64,000 bases of DNA, from the NCBI RefSeq assembly GCF_050624435.1, contig NC_134536.1, positions 138,661,277 to 138,725,276 of the forward strand. The letters run 5' to 3'. The position numbers and the translations under genes were made by a program. The notes beneath the pieces are model-generated. The model searched no databases, had not been told where the DNA came from, and saw only the letters and a list, made by a program, of their open reading frames with translations. This DNA comes from Tenrec ecaudatus (lineage: Eukaryota; Chordata; Mammalia; Afrosoricida; Tenrecidae). Positions 35,855 to 47,369 of the stretch are shown piece by piece (position 1 is the stretch's first letter; each line of letters starts with the position of its first letter).

Positions 35855-38239
35855 TTTTTTTTCTTTTAAAAAATCATTGTATTGGGGGCTCGTACAACTC
35901 ATCACAATACATACATGCATCCATTGTGTCAAGCATATATGTACATCTGTTGCCATCCACATTCTCAAAACAGTTGCTTTCTACTTGAGCCCTTGGTATC
36001 AGTTCCTCATTTTTCCCCTCTCCTCGCTCCCTCATGAACCCTTGATAAGTTATAAATCATTATTATTTTGTCACATCTTACACCATCTAAAGTCTCCCTT
36101 CACCCCTTCTCTACTGGGAGGAGGTTATATGTAGATCCTTGTAATCTGTTCCCCCTTTCTCCCTCACCTTTCCTGTACCCTCTGGGTATCACCACTCTCA
36201 CCACTGGTCCTGAGGGGTCCATCTGTCCTGGATTCCCTGCATTTCTAGTTCCTATCTGTACCAGTGTACATCCTCCAGTCCAGCTGGATTTGTAAGGTAA
36301 AATGGGCATCATGATAATGGGGGGAGGGGGAAAGGAAGCGTACAAGAACTAGAGGAGTATTGAATGTTTCATCATTGCTGCACTGTGCCGTGACTGGCTC
36401 ATCTCCTCCCCATGGCCCTTCTGCAAGGGGATGTCCAATTTCCCACAAATGGGTTCTGGGTCCCCACTCCGCACTCCCCCTCATTCACAATGCTACGATT
36501 ATTATTATTATTTTTTTGGTCTTTGATGCCTGATACCTGATCCTTCGATGCCTTGTGATCTCACAAGCTGGTGTGCTTCTTCCATGTGGGCTTCTTTGTT
36601 TCTCAGTTAGATGCCCCTTGTTTATCTTCCAGCCTTAGGACCCCAGATTCTATATCTTTTGACAGCCGGGAACTATCAGCTTTCTTCACCACATTTGCTT
36701 ATGCACCTGCTTTGTCCTCAGCGATCTAGTCGGGACAGGCTGGTGTGCTTCTTCCATGTGAGTTTTGTTGTTTCTCAGCTAGATGGCTGCCTTATTATCG
36801 TCAGGCCTTTAAGACCTCAGATGCTATATCTTTTGGTAGCCGGGAACCATCAGCTTTCTTCACCACATTTGCTTGTGCACCTGTTGTCTTCAGTGATTGT
36901 GCCAGGAAGGTGAGCATCTCATACTACTGAATTGTTAGAACAAAGTGTTCTTGTGTTGAGGGAGTACATAGGGGCCCACTGTCTATCTTTTTCCTTAATA
37001 CTAAACCTATAAATTTATGTACATAGATTTATTTCCCCCTCATCGTATATAATTATATTTACATCTGCATATGCCTGTATTTAGAGCTCTATAACTACCC
37101 TTTGCCTCCTAGTTCTTTCCTCTATTTCTTTGTATGTTCCTAGTGTCCCACTATCATGTTCAGCCTTCATTTGGGTTTCAGGAATTCCTTTTGGTTACAT
37201 TGTCCGTTATCCAGCCCTGCCAGGCCTCCTACACCCTCCTTGCCACTGATTTTGGATCACTTGTTCCCTTGTCCCTGGGTTTGTTCACACCCACTTCCTT
37301 TCCCCCTCCTCCCCCTCTCCCACATCCCCCTGGAACTATCATCCCCTTGTTCTCTCCTCCGGCTTGTATATCCCGCCTATCCCTTTCAGGTAAACATGCA
37401 GCGACAATAATATGTACCATCACAAGACCGAGTACAATGAAGCAACAATAGAAAATAAAACAATAGCTACAACAACAACAACAATAACACAAAAAACCCT
37501 ATAAACAGTTGAGGGTTTATTTGTTGTCCTTCATGAGTGCTTTCCAGTCGAGTCTGGTGTGGTGCCATGCCCTGGCCCCACATCTATCCCTGGGGACTTC
37601 ATTGCTTTGCTCCCCCTGCTGCTCTGCTGCATGCCACCAGAGGCTGGCTTTGCTGTAGTGACTCAGGGTGGGCACAATTCCCGCCGTGTGTCTCTAGTGT
37701 CCTCCCCATTGGTGCTATGGGTCAATGAAGATGCTGTGTCCTGTGATGAGGCTGGCCTGGTGGTCGTCTTTTTGCATTGCTGCTCTGAGCAGAAACATTG
37801 TCCTCAGGACTTGGTCAGCCAGGATGCGCTTCACTATTTTTTCCCCTGCCCCCCTCATTGGCTCCTGTGTGCTCTAATTAGACAGTTCCCTCTCCTTGAG
37901 CTTTAGCTTCAGTGCTGTCCTCTGAAGTTAATTCTTATGAGGGGGAAGGTGCTGTATACTCAGTTGGTAATGGGGCCGGCCCCTCAGGCCTCTCTATCGG
38001 TTCCCTGCTTCATGTCAGTGTGTTGTGTTCTTGTTTTGGAGCTCCGGGTTGAAGTCTGGTCCCTCTTTCCCTGTGGAGACACAATCAGCACCCTCCCCCT
38101 GTGTGGGTTAGTGCCCTGTTCCCCAGGCTACCCATGTCTTCCCCCCCCCTCCTTTTTAGTGGGTTACCATATGCTATCCATAGCATTACTAATACTACAT
38201 TTCTGGAAGGCACGTTGTACCATGTCTTCTGGAATGTCT

Positions 38240-41200
38240 TTCCATGCATCTCAAACCCACTTTGCTATTAACCCTATGGCAGGCTTCATGAGATTTCCTC
38301 CTTTTGTTAGTCAGGCTTGACCAGATGACATCCATTCGTACCACTGACCCGTGTATAAGCCGAACATCAGTTTTTCAGCACATTTTTGTGCTGAAAACTT
38401 GGCTTACACACGAGTATATACGGTATGTAATCCCTGAGCCAAGATTCTCAACTTTGTCCCAATGCCCTCATTAATGGCCCTAATAGTTGTACCTCAAGGT
38501 CTGTGATCCATCTTGAGTTTATTCTCGTGTATGGAGTGAGGTAAGGGTCTTGCTTCATTTTTCTGGAGCTATGTATCAATTTTTCCAGCACCATGGAATG
38601 AAGAAGGCATCCACTTTCCATTTGATCTTTTGGGGGCCCCTTAATAAAGATTAGTTGTCCTTATGCTGATGATTTTATTTCTGGGTTTCCAATCCTTTTA
38701 CATTGGTCTGAATATCTATCATTACACCAATACTATGGTGTTTTGACCACTGTGGCTGTATAGTCTATATTAATGTCGGTTAAAGCAAGCCCTCCCACTT
38801 TGTCCTTCTTGAGCAGTTCTCTGCTAATTCGCGGTTTCTTCCTTCTCCATATGAAGTTGGTAATCTGTTTTTCCAACTCTTTGAAGAAACATGCTGCAAT
38901 ATGGATTGGGATAACATTTAACTTATATAGTGCTTTAGGTAGAATTTACATCTTTACAATATTGAGTCTACTGATCCACGAGCATAGGATCTCCTTCCAT
39001 TTGTTGAGGTCACGCTTATTGTTGAGGTTGGTTTGTTTTAATAGTGTTTTGTAGTTTTTGTCGAACACATCTTTTGTTTTTTGAGTTAGGTATATCCCTA
39101 GATATTTCAATGTGTGTTTGGCTATTGTGAAGGGTACCCCTTTTTTTGATCCCCTCTTCTGTGGCCTTGTCCGATGTGGACAGTATTGCAATAAACTTCT
39201 GTTTGTTGATCTTGTAACCTGATAGGCATATTCCTCTATTGCTTCCAGTACTCCTCTTGTGGAACTTTTAGGATTTTCCATATATAAAATCATATTATCT
39301 GTGAATAACGATGATTTCACTTCTTCCTTCCTCAGACAAATAACTTTGATGTCCTTTCTTTTCCTCCAGTACGATGTTAATGGGGACAAGGAACATCCTT
39401 GCCTAGTTCCCTTTTTCAGAAGAATTGATCTTGTCTTTTCTCCATTGACTACCACAGTGGCTGTTGGTTTTTATATATATAGCTTCTATTATATTGAGGA
39501 ATTTTCCTTCCATTCCTAGCTTATTGAGTGTCTTAAACATGATTTGGTGTTGGATGTTGGCGAATGCTATTTCCGCATCTATCGATATTATGTGGTTCTT
39601 ATACTTTTTCATTTCAGTGTGGCTTATAATACTACTAATGGTCTTTCGTATACTGAACCATCCCTGCATCCCTGGTATGAATCCTGCTTGGTCATGGTGA
39701 ATTATTTGTTGTATATATTTTTGTATTCTCTTGGCGAGTATTTTGTTGAGGATTTTGCATCAATATTCATTAGGGAAATTGGTCTGTAGTTCTCAGTTCT
39801 TGTGGGATCCTTGCCCAGTTTAGGTATCAGAGTTATACTAGCTTCATAGAAGAAATTTGGGAGTTTGCCATCTTTTTTTATGTTCTGGAAGAGTTTGTGT
39901 AGGATTGGTGTCAGTTCTTCCCTGTATGCTTGATAGAAGTCTCCTGTAAACCCATCTGGTCCAGGTGATTTTTGTTTGGTAATCCCTTGATAACCTTGTC
40001 TGTTTCTTCTATTGATAAGGGTCTGTTGAGGTTCTTGACGGCCAGTAGTGATAATCTAGGGAAGAATTGTTTTTCCAAGAATTTGTCCATGTTTTCCAAG
40101 TGTTTGAATTCATTGGAGTACAGTCCTTCATAGTACTGTGTAAGTATCCTTTGATTTCACTGTGTTCCATTGTAATATCTACTCTTTCACCCCTCATCCT
40201 TGCTGTTAAAATGTGTTCCTTTCTTTCTTTGGTCAAATTCGTGAGAGGTTTGTCTATTTGGTGTATCCTTTCGAAGAACCAACTTTTAACAGCATTGATT
40301 TCCCCCCCCACCCCCCATAGTTTTCTTATTTTCTCTCTCCTGAATCTCAGATCTACTTTTTATGATTTATTTTCTTTTGCTATTAGTTGTATTATCTTGT
40401 TGACTCTGCTCTATTTGCTGTAAATGTTGTGCCAGTGTATCTGTCATAAGCCTCTCCTCCTTATGTGAGCATGTAACTATGAGACTTTCTCTGATGACTG
40501 CCTTTGCTGTGTCCCATAAGTTTTAGTATGTCATGTTTTCATTCTCATTGGTTTCTAGAAATTTCCTAATTTCATCTCTGATCTGAACCAGTGTATACTC
40601 CTTTTGCAATAGAGTTATTCATTCTTCAATTTTTTCCCTTGATTTCTTTATCTTCCTTTTGTTGATTTCCAATATTATCACACAGTGGTCAGAGAGAGAG
40701 GTCTGTGTGGTATCCATGTGCTTAAATTTATGTAGATTCGACTTACGCCCTAGCATGTGGTCCCTCTTGAATATATGCCATGTGGGCTTGAAAAGAATGT
40801 GATTGTTTTTGTATTTGGGTGGAGAGCTCTGTAAATATCTATCAGGTCAAATTGTCTTATTTTAGTGTTTAGATCTTTAGCCTCCTTGTTGAGCTTCTTT
40901 CCCAGTGATCTTTCTCAGAGAGCAGTGTATTGAAGTCACCTACCATAATTGTTGAGGCTGTAATTTCTTTTTTCATCTTTTGGAGCGTTTGATTGAAATA
41001 TTCTGCTGAACACTTGTTTGGTGAGTAAATGTTTAGAATGCATAGTAGTTCTTTGTGTACTGTTACCTTGAGCATTATATAGTGTCCCTTGTCCTTTGAG
41101 GTCAATTTTATGTGAGATTAGGATCGCAACCCCTGCTTTTTTGAATTGTTGTTTGCGTGGTATGTTTTTCTCTAGCCTTTGATTCCCAGCCTATTTTTGT

Positions 41201-41350
41201 CTGTAATCTTGAGATGTGACTCCTGTAGGCAGCAGATGGAGGGATTGTGTTTTCTAAGCCAGTCTGTTAGTCTCTATCTCTTAAAGCCTGAGTTCAATCC
41301 ATTGATATTCAGGGTTATTACATCTATTTGTGGACTCTGTAATATCATTT
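38240..41350 (-). pseudogene. L1 ORF2 (endonuclease-reverse transcriptase), broken
   Basis: Minus-strand ORF2 in pieces. The N-terminal endonuclease is seen at 40869-41105 with ILNIYSPN and IMVGDFNTLLSEKD, holding the conserved Asn of the catalytic site. RT sequence follows: [16 protein letters not shown] near 40009, [22 protein letters not shown] at 39403-39669, [20 protein letters not shown] and SLFTDNMILYMENPKSS at 38946-39455. The usual FADD is FTDN here, so a catalytic Asp is lost even apart from the frameshifts. The C-terminal part runs to about 38240. Confidence 0.88.
38348..38427. repeat. 80-bp hairpin, MITE-like palindrome
   Basis: Left arm CGTGTATAAGCCGAA...TTTTTCAGCACA (38350-38382), loop TTTT, right arm TGTGCTGAAAACTTGGCTTACACACG (38387-38412), then AGTATATACGGTA. 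The arms pair over about 26 bases. It sits at the ORF2 end/3' UTR border of the full-length L1. Confidence 0.75.
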
Positions 41351-41422
41351 TATCCCTCTTATGTTGGGTGTTTTCTTACCTCCATTTCTTTTCCATGGGT
41401 TGTGCATATGTGTGTTAGTGGT

Positions 41423-42686
41423 TCATTCTTGCCTTCTTTCCATTGTTGAACCTGTGTTATCTAGGGAGCTGTTTTCCGTTTGGTGGTCTCTGGTTGGAGT
41501 TCTTCTGTGGGATGGTCTCTTGCATGTGCTTGGTGAGCGTTGTTCTTCTGCCCATACTGGGTTGGCGAGGATCTTTTGTAGTGCTGGGTTCCTTTTAGCA
41601 TATTCTTTGAGACTTTCCTTGTCCAGGAAGACTCTCACTTCTCCATCAATTTTGATAGCTAATTTGGCAAGATAGAGTATTCTTGGGTTTGCGGTATTTT
41701 TCCTGCAATTTTCTGAATATGCTGCTCCATTGTCTGCTCTTTTTATAGTGTCTGCTGATAGATCTGAGCATATTCTTATCTGCTTGCCTTTATATATGGT
41801 TGCCAGTTTTTCCCTAGCTGCTCTTACAATTTTCCCCTTTTCCTCATAGTTAGTTTAACAACTTTATGTCGTGGTGCCTTCTTATTGGGATTCTGTCTAG
41901 CTGGTATTCTTTCGGCCACCTGGATAGTTGCCTGGTTTTCATTCTTTAAGCTAGGGAAAATTTCCTCCAAGCATTCCATCACTATTTTGGATGTTGGCTT
42001 CATTGATGTGGATTCCTCCGGCAAGCCAATAGTTCTGATGTTGTTCCTTCTCATAGCGTCAGACATAGCTCTGAGGTTTTCTTCAGCTTCTCTGATGGGC
42101 TTGTGAGACTTTTTCTCATGTTTATTAAATTCTTCTTGAGAATCCTCTAGGTCACTGGTGAGGTTCTCTGCCTCCTCCATATCTGGGCGAAGTCCGTGAG
42201 TTTGCTGTTAGTTTTTGTTATCTCGCCCTTTAACTCCTGTATTTCCCTTTGGTGCATGGCCTTTATTTTCTCTATCATTTTCTCCCTTTTCTATAATGCT
42301 TCCCTCATGTCCTGTATAGCTCCAAGCAGCATCCTGAAGATTTCTTTCTGTGGTAGGTCCAGGTGGTCTTCTGGCATTGGATTTTGTTTCTCTTTTCTTG
42401 TTGAAACTGTTGTAGCAGCTTGCTGGTATTTGGTCGATTTATTGGAACTAGGTACCATTTTCCCAGGTGTCTCAGAGCCCTGGGCTCTCTCTTTGGGAGG
42501 TTGGTACTGGTGTTTCAGCAGGCTGCTTTTAGCCAACTTCCTTGTAAGGTTGTGTTTCACCTTTGTCCTGCTGGGGTTTCCCTCTCCCCTTGAACTACGG
42601 TTTGTGCTCCAGCCACCTTCAGGTCTCCTTAGGGGCTGTTGTTTGCAGCTATGCACACTGCGGTCTGATAAAAAGTGTTGACTCAA
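41423..42686 (-). pseudogene. L1 ORF1 (RNA-binding protein), broken
   Basis: Three frame segments. The N-terminal one (42686-42291) is basic and Ser/Gln-rich with a start near MSQHFLSDRS. The middle one (42180-41824) has a coiled-coil part (MEEAENLTSDLEDSQEEFNK) and the RRM-like start NNIRTIGLPEESTS, followed by ECLEEIFPSLKNENQATIQV. The C-terminal one (41638-41423) includes MRVFLDKESLKEYAKRNPAL. L1 ORF1 proteins form trimers on L1 RNA; frameshifts between segments prevent that here. Confidence 0.85.
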
Positions 42687-42689
42687 GTG

Positions 42690-43588
42690 AAGGGGAACAT
42701 ATTTTGGGGATGGGTTGGGGATTTGGTGATCTACTTCTGGCTAGGAGTACTTCCCACAGGTAGGCGGGTGGGAGGGGGGGCCGCTACTGGTGTGCTGATC
42801 CATTGCTTGGAGCACAGAGGGTGGGGTGGATTGAGCAGGGAGAAGGGAGAATGCAGTAGGCAAGTCCCAAAGGCCTGGGTCCCTATGCTACAACTGCAGA
42901 AAATGCTGCCAGACTTGTGTCCGCTCCCTGGCATGCCTGAAACGGTGTGGCAGGATGGGAACCTCTGTGTGTGCGTGTGCATTGCATGTATGTATGGTGG
43001 GGGGAAGAAAGCCAGGGAGGGAGCTGGATGGCCGATTTGTGAGGAGCGCAGAGATGGGGTGGGCACCTTTGGGTTGAGACCTCTGGGAGTGGAGGCAGTT
43101 TGATTGGCGGTTTGTGGGAGCACAAAGGCATGGCAGCATCATCTGCCATCTACCTGATTATGCTGTGGCGCCAGGGCACGAGCCTCCCAGGAGGAGGCGG
43201 GGATCGTCTGGCTGGCTGGTCAGCAAGGGGTGCCCAGATGGGGCATGAATCTCTGCAGGGGGGCGATATACCGGCTGGAGCACCCACATGGGACCCCGGG
43301 CATCATGGGCAGAGTAGGGGGTACTAGCTGGTGATTCTGCACAGAGCGCCGAGGCAGGGCAGCTGCCTCCGCAATGCTCCTGGCTGCCCTGTGGTGCCAG
43401 CAGAGTGGGCACTCTGAGCATCACGCAAGAGACCACGGGTGTCCGCTTCTGCTTCAGAGAAGTACTCTGAGTTGTCTTGGGAATCGACAGACAGACTTGA
43501 TACCCCTACTAGGCCCCTAAATTTCGCCACTCACTGAGTTCTGGATGTGAGCTACCTGTATGGCAGCCGTCTTCCCCCGACTCTCTGT
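42690..43588 (-). promoter_or_regulatory. 5' UTR of the full-length L1
   Basis: About 0.9 kb, GC-rich and with many CpG/GGGTGGG-type blocks, in contrast to the AT-rich flanks. By position it should hold the internal promoter of this L1. Open frames here (for example 42675-43103, 43158-43436) have no known domain and arise from GC bias. Confidence 0.75.
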
Positions 43589-43601
43589 GAGTGTAAATCT
43601 T
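43589..43601. repeat. Target-site duplication, right copy (full-length L1)
   Basis: GAGTGTAAATCTT, identical to 35842-35854. Confidence 0.9.
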
Positions 43602-43710
43602 GAAGGGAGTAGAAAGCCTCATCTTTCTCCTGGTGGTTTTTCATTGCCAACCTTTCACTTAGCAACCTAGTATGTAACCCACTATGCCACCATGACTCTG
43701 GACCTAAATG
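43602..43710 (-). mobile_element. AfroSINE, right piece split by L1
   Basis: GAAGGGAGTAGAAAGCCTCATC continues the AfroSINE from 35854; the tRNA-like head ends near CCACTATGCCACCATGACTC. Confidence 0.85.
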
Positions 43711-43774
43711 GCAAGGGCTAGAGAACGTAATGACAGTAGTGAGGCCAGGAAGAGGAAATGTGGGACAGACAGGG

Positions 43775-43925
43775 GTAAAAAAAATCCAAACTGCTGTAAT
43801 AGAATTGATTCAGACTCTTAGTGATCCTGTAGGACAGAGTAGAACATCTATTTGGGATTTCTGAGATTTGGGGTATGAACTTGTTATCAGTTCAGTGCAT
43901 AACCCACTATACAACCAGGGCTCCT
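43775..43925 (-). mobile_element. AfroSINE
   Basis: Antisense: A-run, AATTGATTCAGACTCTTAGTG, CCTGTAGGACAGAGTAGAAC, then the head near CACTATACAACCAGGGCTCC. The middle part is shortened. Confidence 0.85.
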
Positions 43926-44169
43926 AGTGGTAGGGAGTGGTAAATTTTGTTGTTAGGTGAACTCCCTTTATTCTCTCACTTAATCCTGTTTATTACTGCT
44001 TGTGAGTTTAACGGATTCTGAGTGAAGCCTGGTTATAATCTTTCTGTTCCTTCTCTTGGAAACAGACGTGAGAGAACAAGTAAAGGGACTTTTACATTTT
44101 ATTTTGCCTATCTTTTATCCCTTAATATTAATAATGATAGGGATACATAAAGCATATTCATATGTTGTT

Positions 44170-44315
44170 GTATAATCTCCATATGCATCTCATAATGTAT
44201 CCCCATTTTACAGATGAGTTAATTTGAGCTGCAGAGTGGTCAAATAGCTCACCTAAGGTTATTGAGCTAGTAAATATAGAGCTGGAACAAGAACCGAAGT
44301 GAAAAATTATCAGAA
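44170..44315 (+). mobile_element. MIR SINE
   Basis: TATCCCCATTTTACAGATGAG, AGCTCACCTAAGGTTATTGAGC and AGAGCTGGAACAAGAACC follow the 3' half of MIR, an ancient mammal-wide SINE. The A-rich start is uncertain. Confidence 0.8.
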
Positions 44316-44404
44316 AGCATTATAATGGCCACTTAGGAATGAAAGTATTTCAAATGAAAATGAAAGCATTTCCGCCTATGGGTTTGCCATTAAAGCTGTA
44401 ACTT

Positions 44405-44645
44405 TCAGGATAGGGCAAGATATGACAAAATAACGAGGTATAAATTACCAAGGGCATATGAGGGAGGGGGGAATGGGGAGGGAGGGTGGAAAAAAAAGAG
44501 GACCTGATGCAAGGGGCTTAAGTGGAGAGCAAATGCCTTGAGAATGATTGGGGCAGGGAATGTATGGATGTGCTTTATACAATTGATGTATGTATATGTA
44601 TGGATTGTGGTAAGAGTTGTTTGAGTCCCTAATAAAATGTAAAAG
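44405..44645 (+). mobile_element. Young L1 3' end, severely truncated
   Basis: GGCAAGATATGACAAAATAACG to GAGTCCCTAATAAAATG: the last ~240 bp of the young L1. Confidence 0.88.
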
Positions 44646-44775
44646 AAGAAAAGAGAAAAAAATGATTAGGGCAAAGACTGTACAGATGTGCTTTATACAA
44701 TTGATGTATGTATATGTATGAACTGTGAGAAGAATTGTACCAGCCCCAATAAATTGTTAAAATAAGTAAATTAAT
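44646..44775 (+). mobile_element. Second young L1 3' end in tandem
   Basis: Directly behind the previous copy: TGATTAGGGCAAAGACTGTACAG to CAGCCCCAATAAATTG, the last ~110 bp again. Either a separate insertion into the A-rich tail of the first copy or a local duplication. Confidence 0.8.
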
Positions 44776-45110
44776 TAATTAAAAAAAGCTGTAACTTGTG
44801 GAGCACAAGTTTTCTGATGCATATTTAAAATTTTTATTTTAAGTATGAATATTCTTTCGTTTTTACCTACCTATGAACTCAAAAGGAAAACCAATCCCCT
44901 TATTGTTCACATTGTGAGTACATTAACATGATGTGAGGAAGTATAGATTATATAGTGCGATAGAAAAACACATTGTGCGTATCACTTCAGCTTACTGAAA
45001 TCAGAATCTGAGAGTTGTATTTTCTGCTCAGATTGCTGACTCCTTTACAACTTTTAACATAATCTGGGTCTGCCTCATTCACATTCCTTTGTTTTCTCTG
45101 TTGTTGTTAG

Positions 45111-45241
45111 GATTGTTAAGCCCAAAGTGGCGTCCATGGAGGAGATGGCCTCCTTTCATACAGATGCCTATCTGCAGCATCTCCAGATGGTCAGCCAAGA
45201 TGGTGATGATGGCCACCCCGACTCCATAGAATATGGGCTAG
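45111..45241 (+). CDS. HDAC8: HDAC8 exon 3
   Basis: 131 bp between TTGTTGTTAG and GTAAGG. Encodes (R)[40 protein letters not shown] and YGL, ending with one base of a Gly codon. Differences from human are conservative (T69S, K81M, E85D, D89G by human numbering). The Asp of HPDS and following residues form the loop that frames the substrate. Confidence 0.96.
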
Positions 45242-45504
45242 GTAAGGTTCTAATGAGACAATGACTAACAAGACAATGATGAGAGGTAGAACACTTTCAT
45301 CTATAGATTGTAACTAGTTAATTATTTATAATTTGCATTGTGATTTTTAATAAATCTCCAGTTAAATAATGTGTTAATCATTAATCTCTTGGTTTAGCTA
45401 CGTAACATCATTTGAGAAAACGGTATGGGTTTTGTGAAACTGAGTGATGGATTAGATGGGGGAAAGTCTTTCAATGGTTTAGGCCCTGATAAACCATAAA
45501 AAAA

Positions 45505-45712
45505 AAATGAAACCCAAACTATACTGCCATTGAGTTCATTCTGATTCATAGCAACCCTATAGGACATAATAGAACTTCCCCTTTATGTTTCTGAAACTAA
45601 ATCTCCATGGGAGTAGAAAGCCTCATCTTTTTCTTGTGGAGCCTCTGGTGGTTTCAAACTGCTGACCTTACTATTATGTTAGCAGCTCCAAACATAACCA
45701 CCAGGACCCCTG
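45505..45712 (-). mobile_element. AfroSINE
   Basis: Antisense copy in HDAC8 intron 3: AAACCCAAACTATACTGCC, GCAACCCTATAGGACATAATAG, CTGGTGGTTTCAAACTGCTGACC and the head end ACCACCAGGACCCC. Confidence 0.9.
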
Positions 45713-45857
45713 TTAGGCTCTAATTGTGGTGTCTATATCTAGTCTGATTGTGTATGTGCTGACTTGGATGTCCTTGAATACAGGTTTATGGCCTAGCTAA
45801 ATTTTCTACTGTATCCTTTATTAAACAACTACATTTTAAAAACTAAATGGCTATCAC

Positions 45858-46000
45858 CATGGTTTAGTAGAAAGCACACTGGACTGAGAATCAAGAAACC
45901 TCACTTGCAGACCTGACTCTCTGCTATGTAAGCAAGAGATACCATTTCTCAGGCCTCAATTTCTTCACCTATTGGTTATGACTAGTTAACGTGTAAGGTT
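45858..46000 (+). mobile_element. MIR SINE
   Basis: TTTAGTAGAAAGCACACTGGACTGAG, then CAGACCTGACTCTCTGC and CTCAGGCCTCAATTTCTTCACC: MIR 5' and core text. Confidence 0.82.
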
Positions 46001-46175
46001 TTTTTTCCTCTCAAGCTCTAATATTTTAAAAATCCTTTTCCTATTATTAGAATGTTTCTGTCTCAGTTGCAGCTCATGCCAGCGCAGTCACTTTTCGGTA
46101 AATTGTCTCATCTCAAACACATTTTCCTTGTTGTAAAATTCATTTCTTACAAAGTAATCTGATTCTTGCCCTAAG

Positions 46176-46317
46176 GTTATGACTGCCCAGCCACTGAAGG
46201 GATATTTGACTGTGCAGCAGCTGTAGGAGGAGCTACAATCACAGCTGCCCAATGCCTGATTGATGGAAAGAGCAAAATAGCAATTAACTGGTCTGGAGGG
46301 TGGCATCATGCAAAGAA
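46176..46317 (+). CDS. HDAC8: HDAC8 exon 4
   Basis: 142 bp between CCTAAG and GTAAGA. Encodes (G)[40 protein letters not shown] and GWHHAKK, ending two bases into the next codon, as in human. The HH pair is human His142/His143, part of the charge relay of the active site. Human Tyr111 is Cys here, and M130-C131 are K-S. The following human exon (starting DEASGFCYLND) was not found before the window end, so the gene continues to the right. Confidence 0.96.
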
Positions 46318-46375
46318 GTAAGAAAATTGCTTTCCTACTTTCTGACTGTACCTGAATCAATTTTCCTGTTATGTA

Positions 46376-47277
46376 CAAGGGGGTACTCTCCCCCCAAAAT
46401 GAAAACTTTTTTCAAGCTATGTATTTAAATTTTTTACAAAACAACCTTATCACCTTCAAACTACCCTCCATTATACTTAATACATTTGTCAAATCTGCAA
46501 TTCCATTCTTGGAAATATTTTTCAAACTCGTGTTTGGATGGCTGACTGTACCTCCCTTGTTTTTTTCTTCACTTTTTCTAACTTCATCAAATTGCTGTCC
46601 TTTCATGTCCCTCTTTATTCTTGGAAACAAAAAGAAGTCACATGGAGCAAGGCCACGTGAGAGTAAGGTGCGTGGGGCAAGAGAGGCATGCTAGTTTGTT
46701 TGTTTTGTTTTTTTTTTTTGACAAAAACTGGCCTATTGAGATGGCTGCATGAGCAGGTGCATTGTCGTGGTGGCAAAACCAGTCCCCTGTCTGCCACAAA
46801 TCAGGCCTTTTTTTGGTCGCACACTGTTCTGCAATGTGAAAACTTGATTAACCTGGTGGAACAAACTCCCAAGTGCACTATGAGTTGACAGACACCCAGA
46901 ACAAAGTTTGTCATCAATCAACATTGCACCTTTTTTTAAACGAGAAAGCTACTCATCTTGAGTTTTTCCCACAGCACTCCTTTTGTTAGCTGTGTTCAAC
47001 ATCACAACAGTTTTTGCAGCAATTTTCCTGAGCAGAAAGCAAAATTTCACAGCTGTACACTGTTCTCTTAAATCGGCCATCCCCCCAAAATGAAAGATTC
47101 AAGCAAAACTGCTTTCACACACAAAAAATTCACTGTGACTAGAGAACGTTCCCAGGCAATGCCACTGGGTGTATTAAGTGCGAGTTGCTCCATGCTCACC
47201 TGGCGGGGGGTGGAGGGATGAGCACTATGAAAAAATGAGTACTACAAAAGCTCTTGGTTTTGGGGGGTACCTCCTCG
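46376..47277 (-). mobile_element. mariner DNA transposon, internally deleted
   Basis: About 0.9 kb with matching ends (CAAGGGGGTACTCTCCCCCC at the left, complement of GGGGGGTACCTCCTCG at the right) and TA on both sides (46374-46375, 47278-47279). The minus strand holds mariner transposase remnants: near 47090 MADLREQCTAVKFCFLLRKI, then MLIDDKLCSGCLST, HHDNAPAHAAISI (with the catalytic Asp of the HHDNA block) and LAPCDFFLFPRIKRDMKGQQ. A stretch between the paired domain and the catalytic core is missing, and there are frameshifts. It starts 58 bp after HDAC8 exon 4. Confidence 0.9.
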
Positions 47278-47369
47278 TAAAAGCTTATGCTTATTTTATT
47301 GACATCTGCTGAGAGATTTGTATGTATTAGGCATCCTGAAGAGATACAAATGGAAATAGAAGGTGACTA

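Larger units (their letters stand above)
35855..43588 (-). mobile_element. Full-length young L1, inactive
   Basis: About 7.73 kb on the minus strand. Right to left: GC-rich 5' UTR (about 42690-43588), ORF1 (about 42686-41423), ORF2 (about 41350-38240) and a 2.3-kb 3' UTR with the repeated block twice (36562-36725, 36740-36905), ending in a poly(A) run seen as T at 35853-35862. An exact 13-bp duplication, GAGTGTAAATCTT, flanks it and the target is an AfroSINE. Both ORFs are broken by several frameshifts and stops, so it cannot move. It lies in HDAC8 intron 2, antisense to the gene. Confidence 0.93.

Noticed and set aside
42675-43530. Several overlapping 60-140 codon frames in a GC-rich region
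   Set aside because: This is the L1 5' UTR; GC bias keeps stops rare and no domain is seen.
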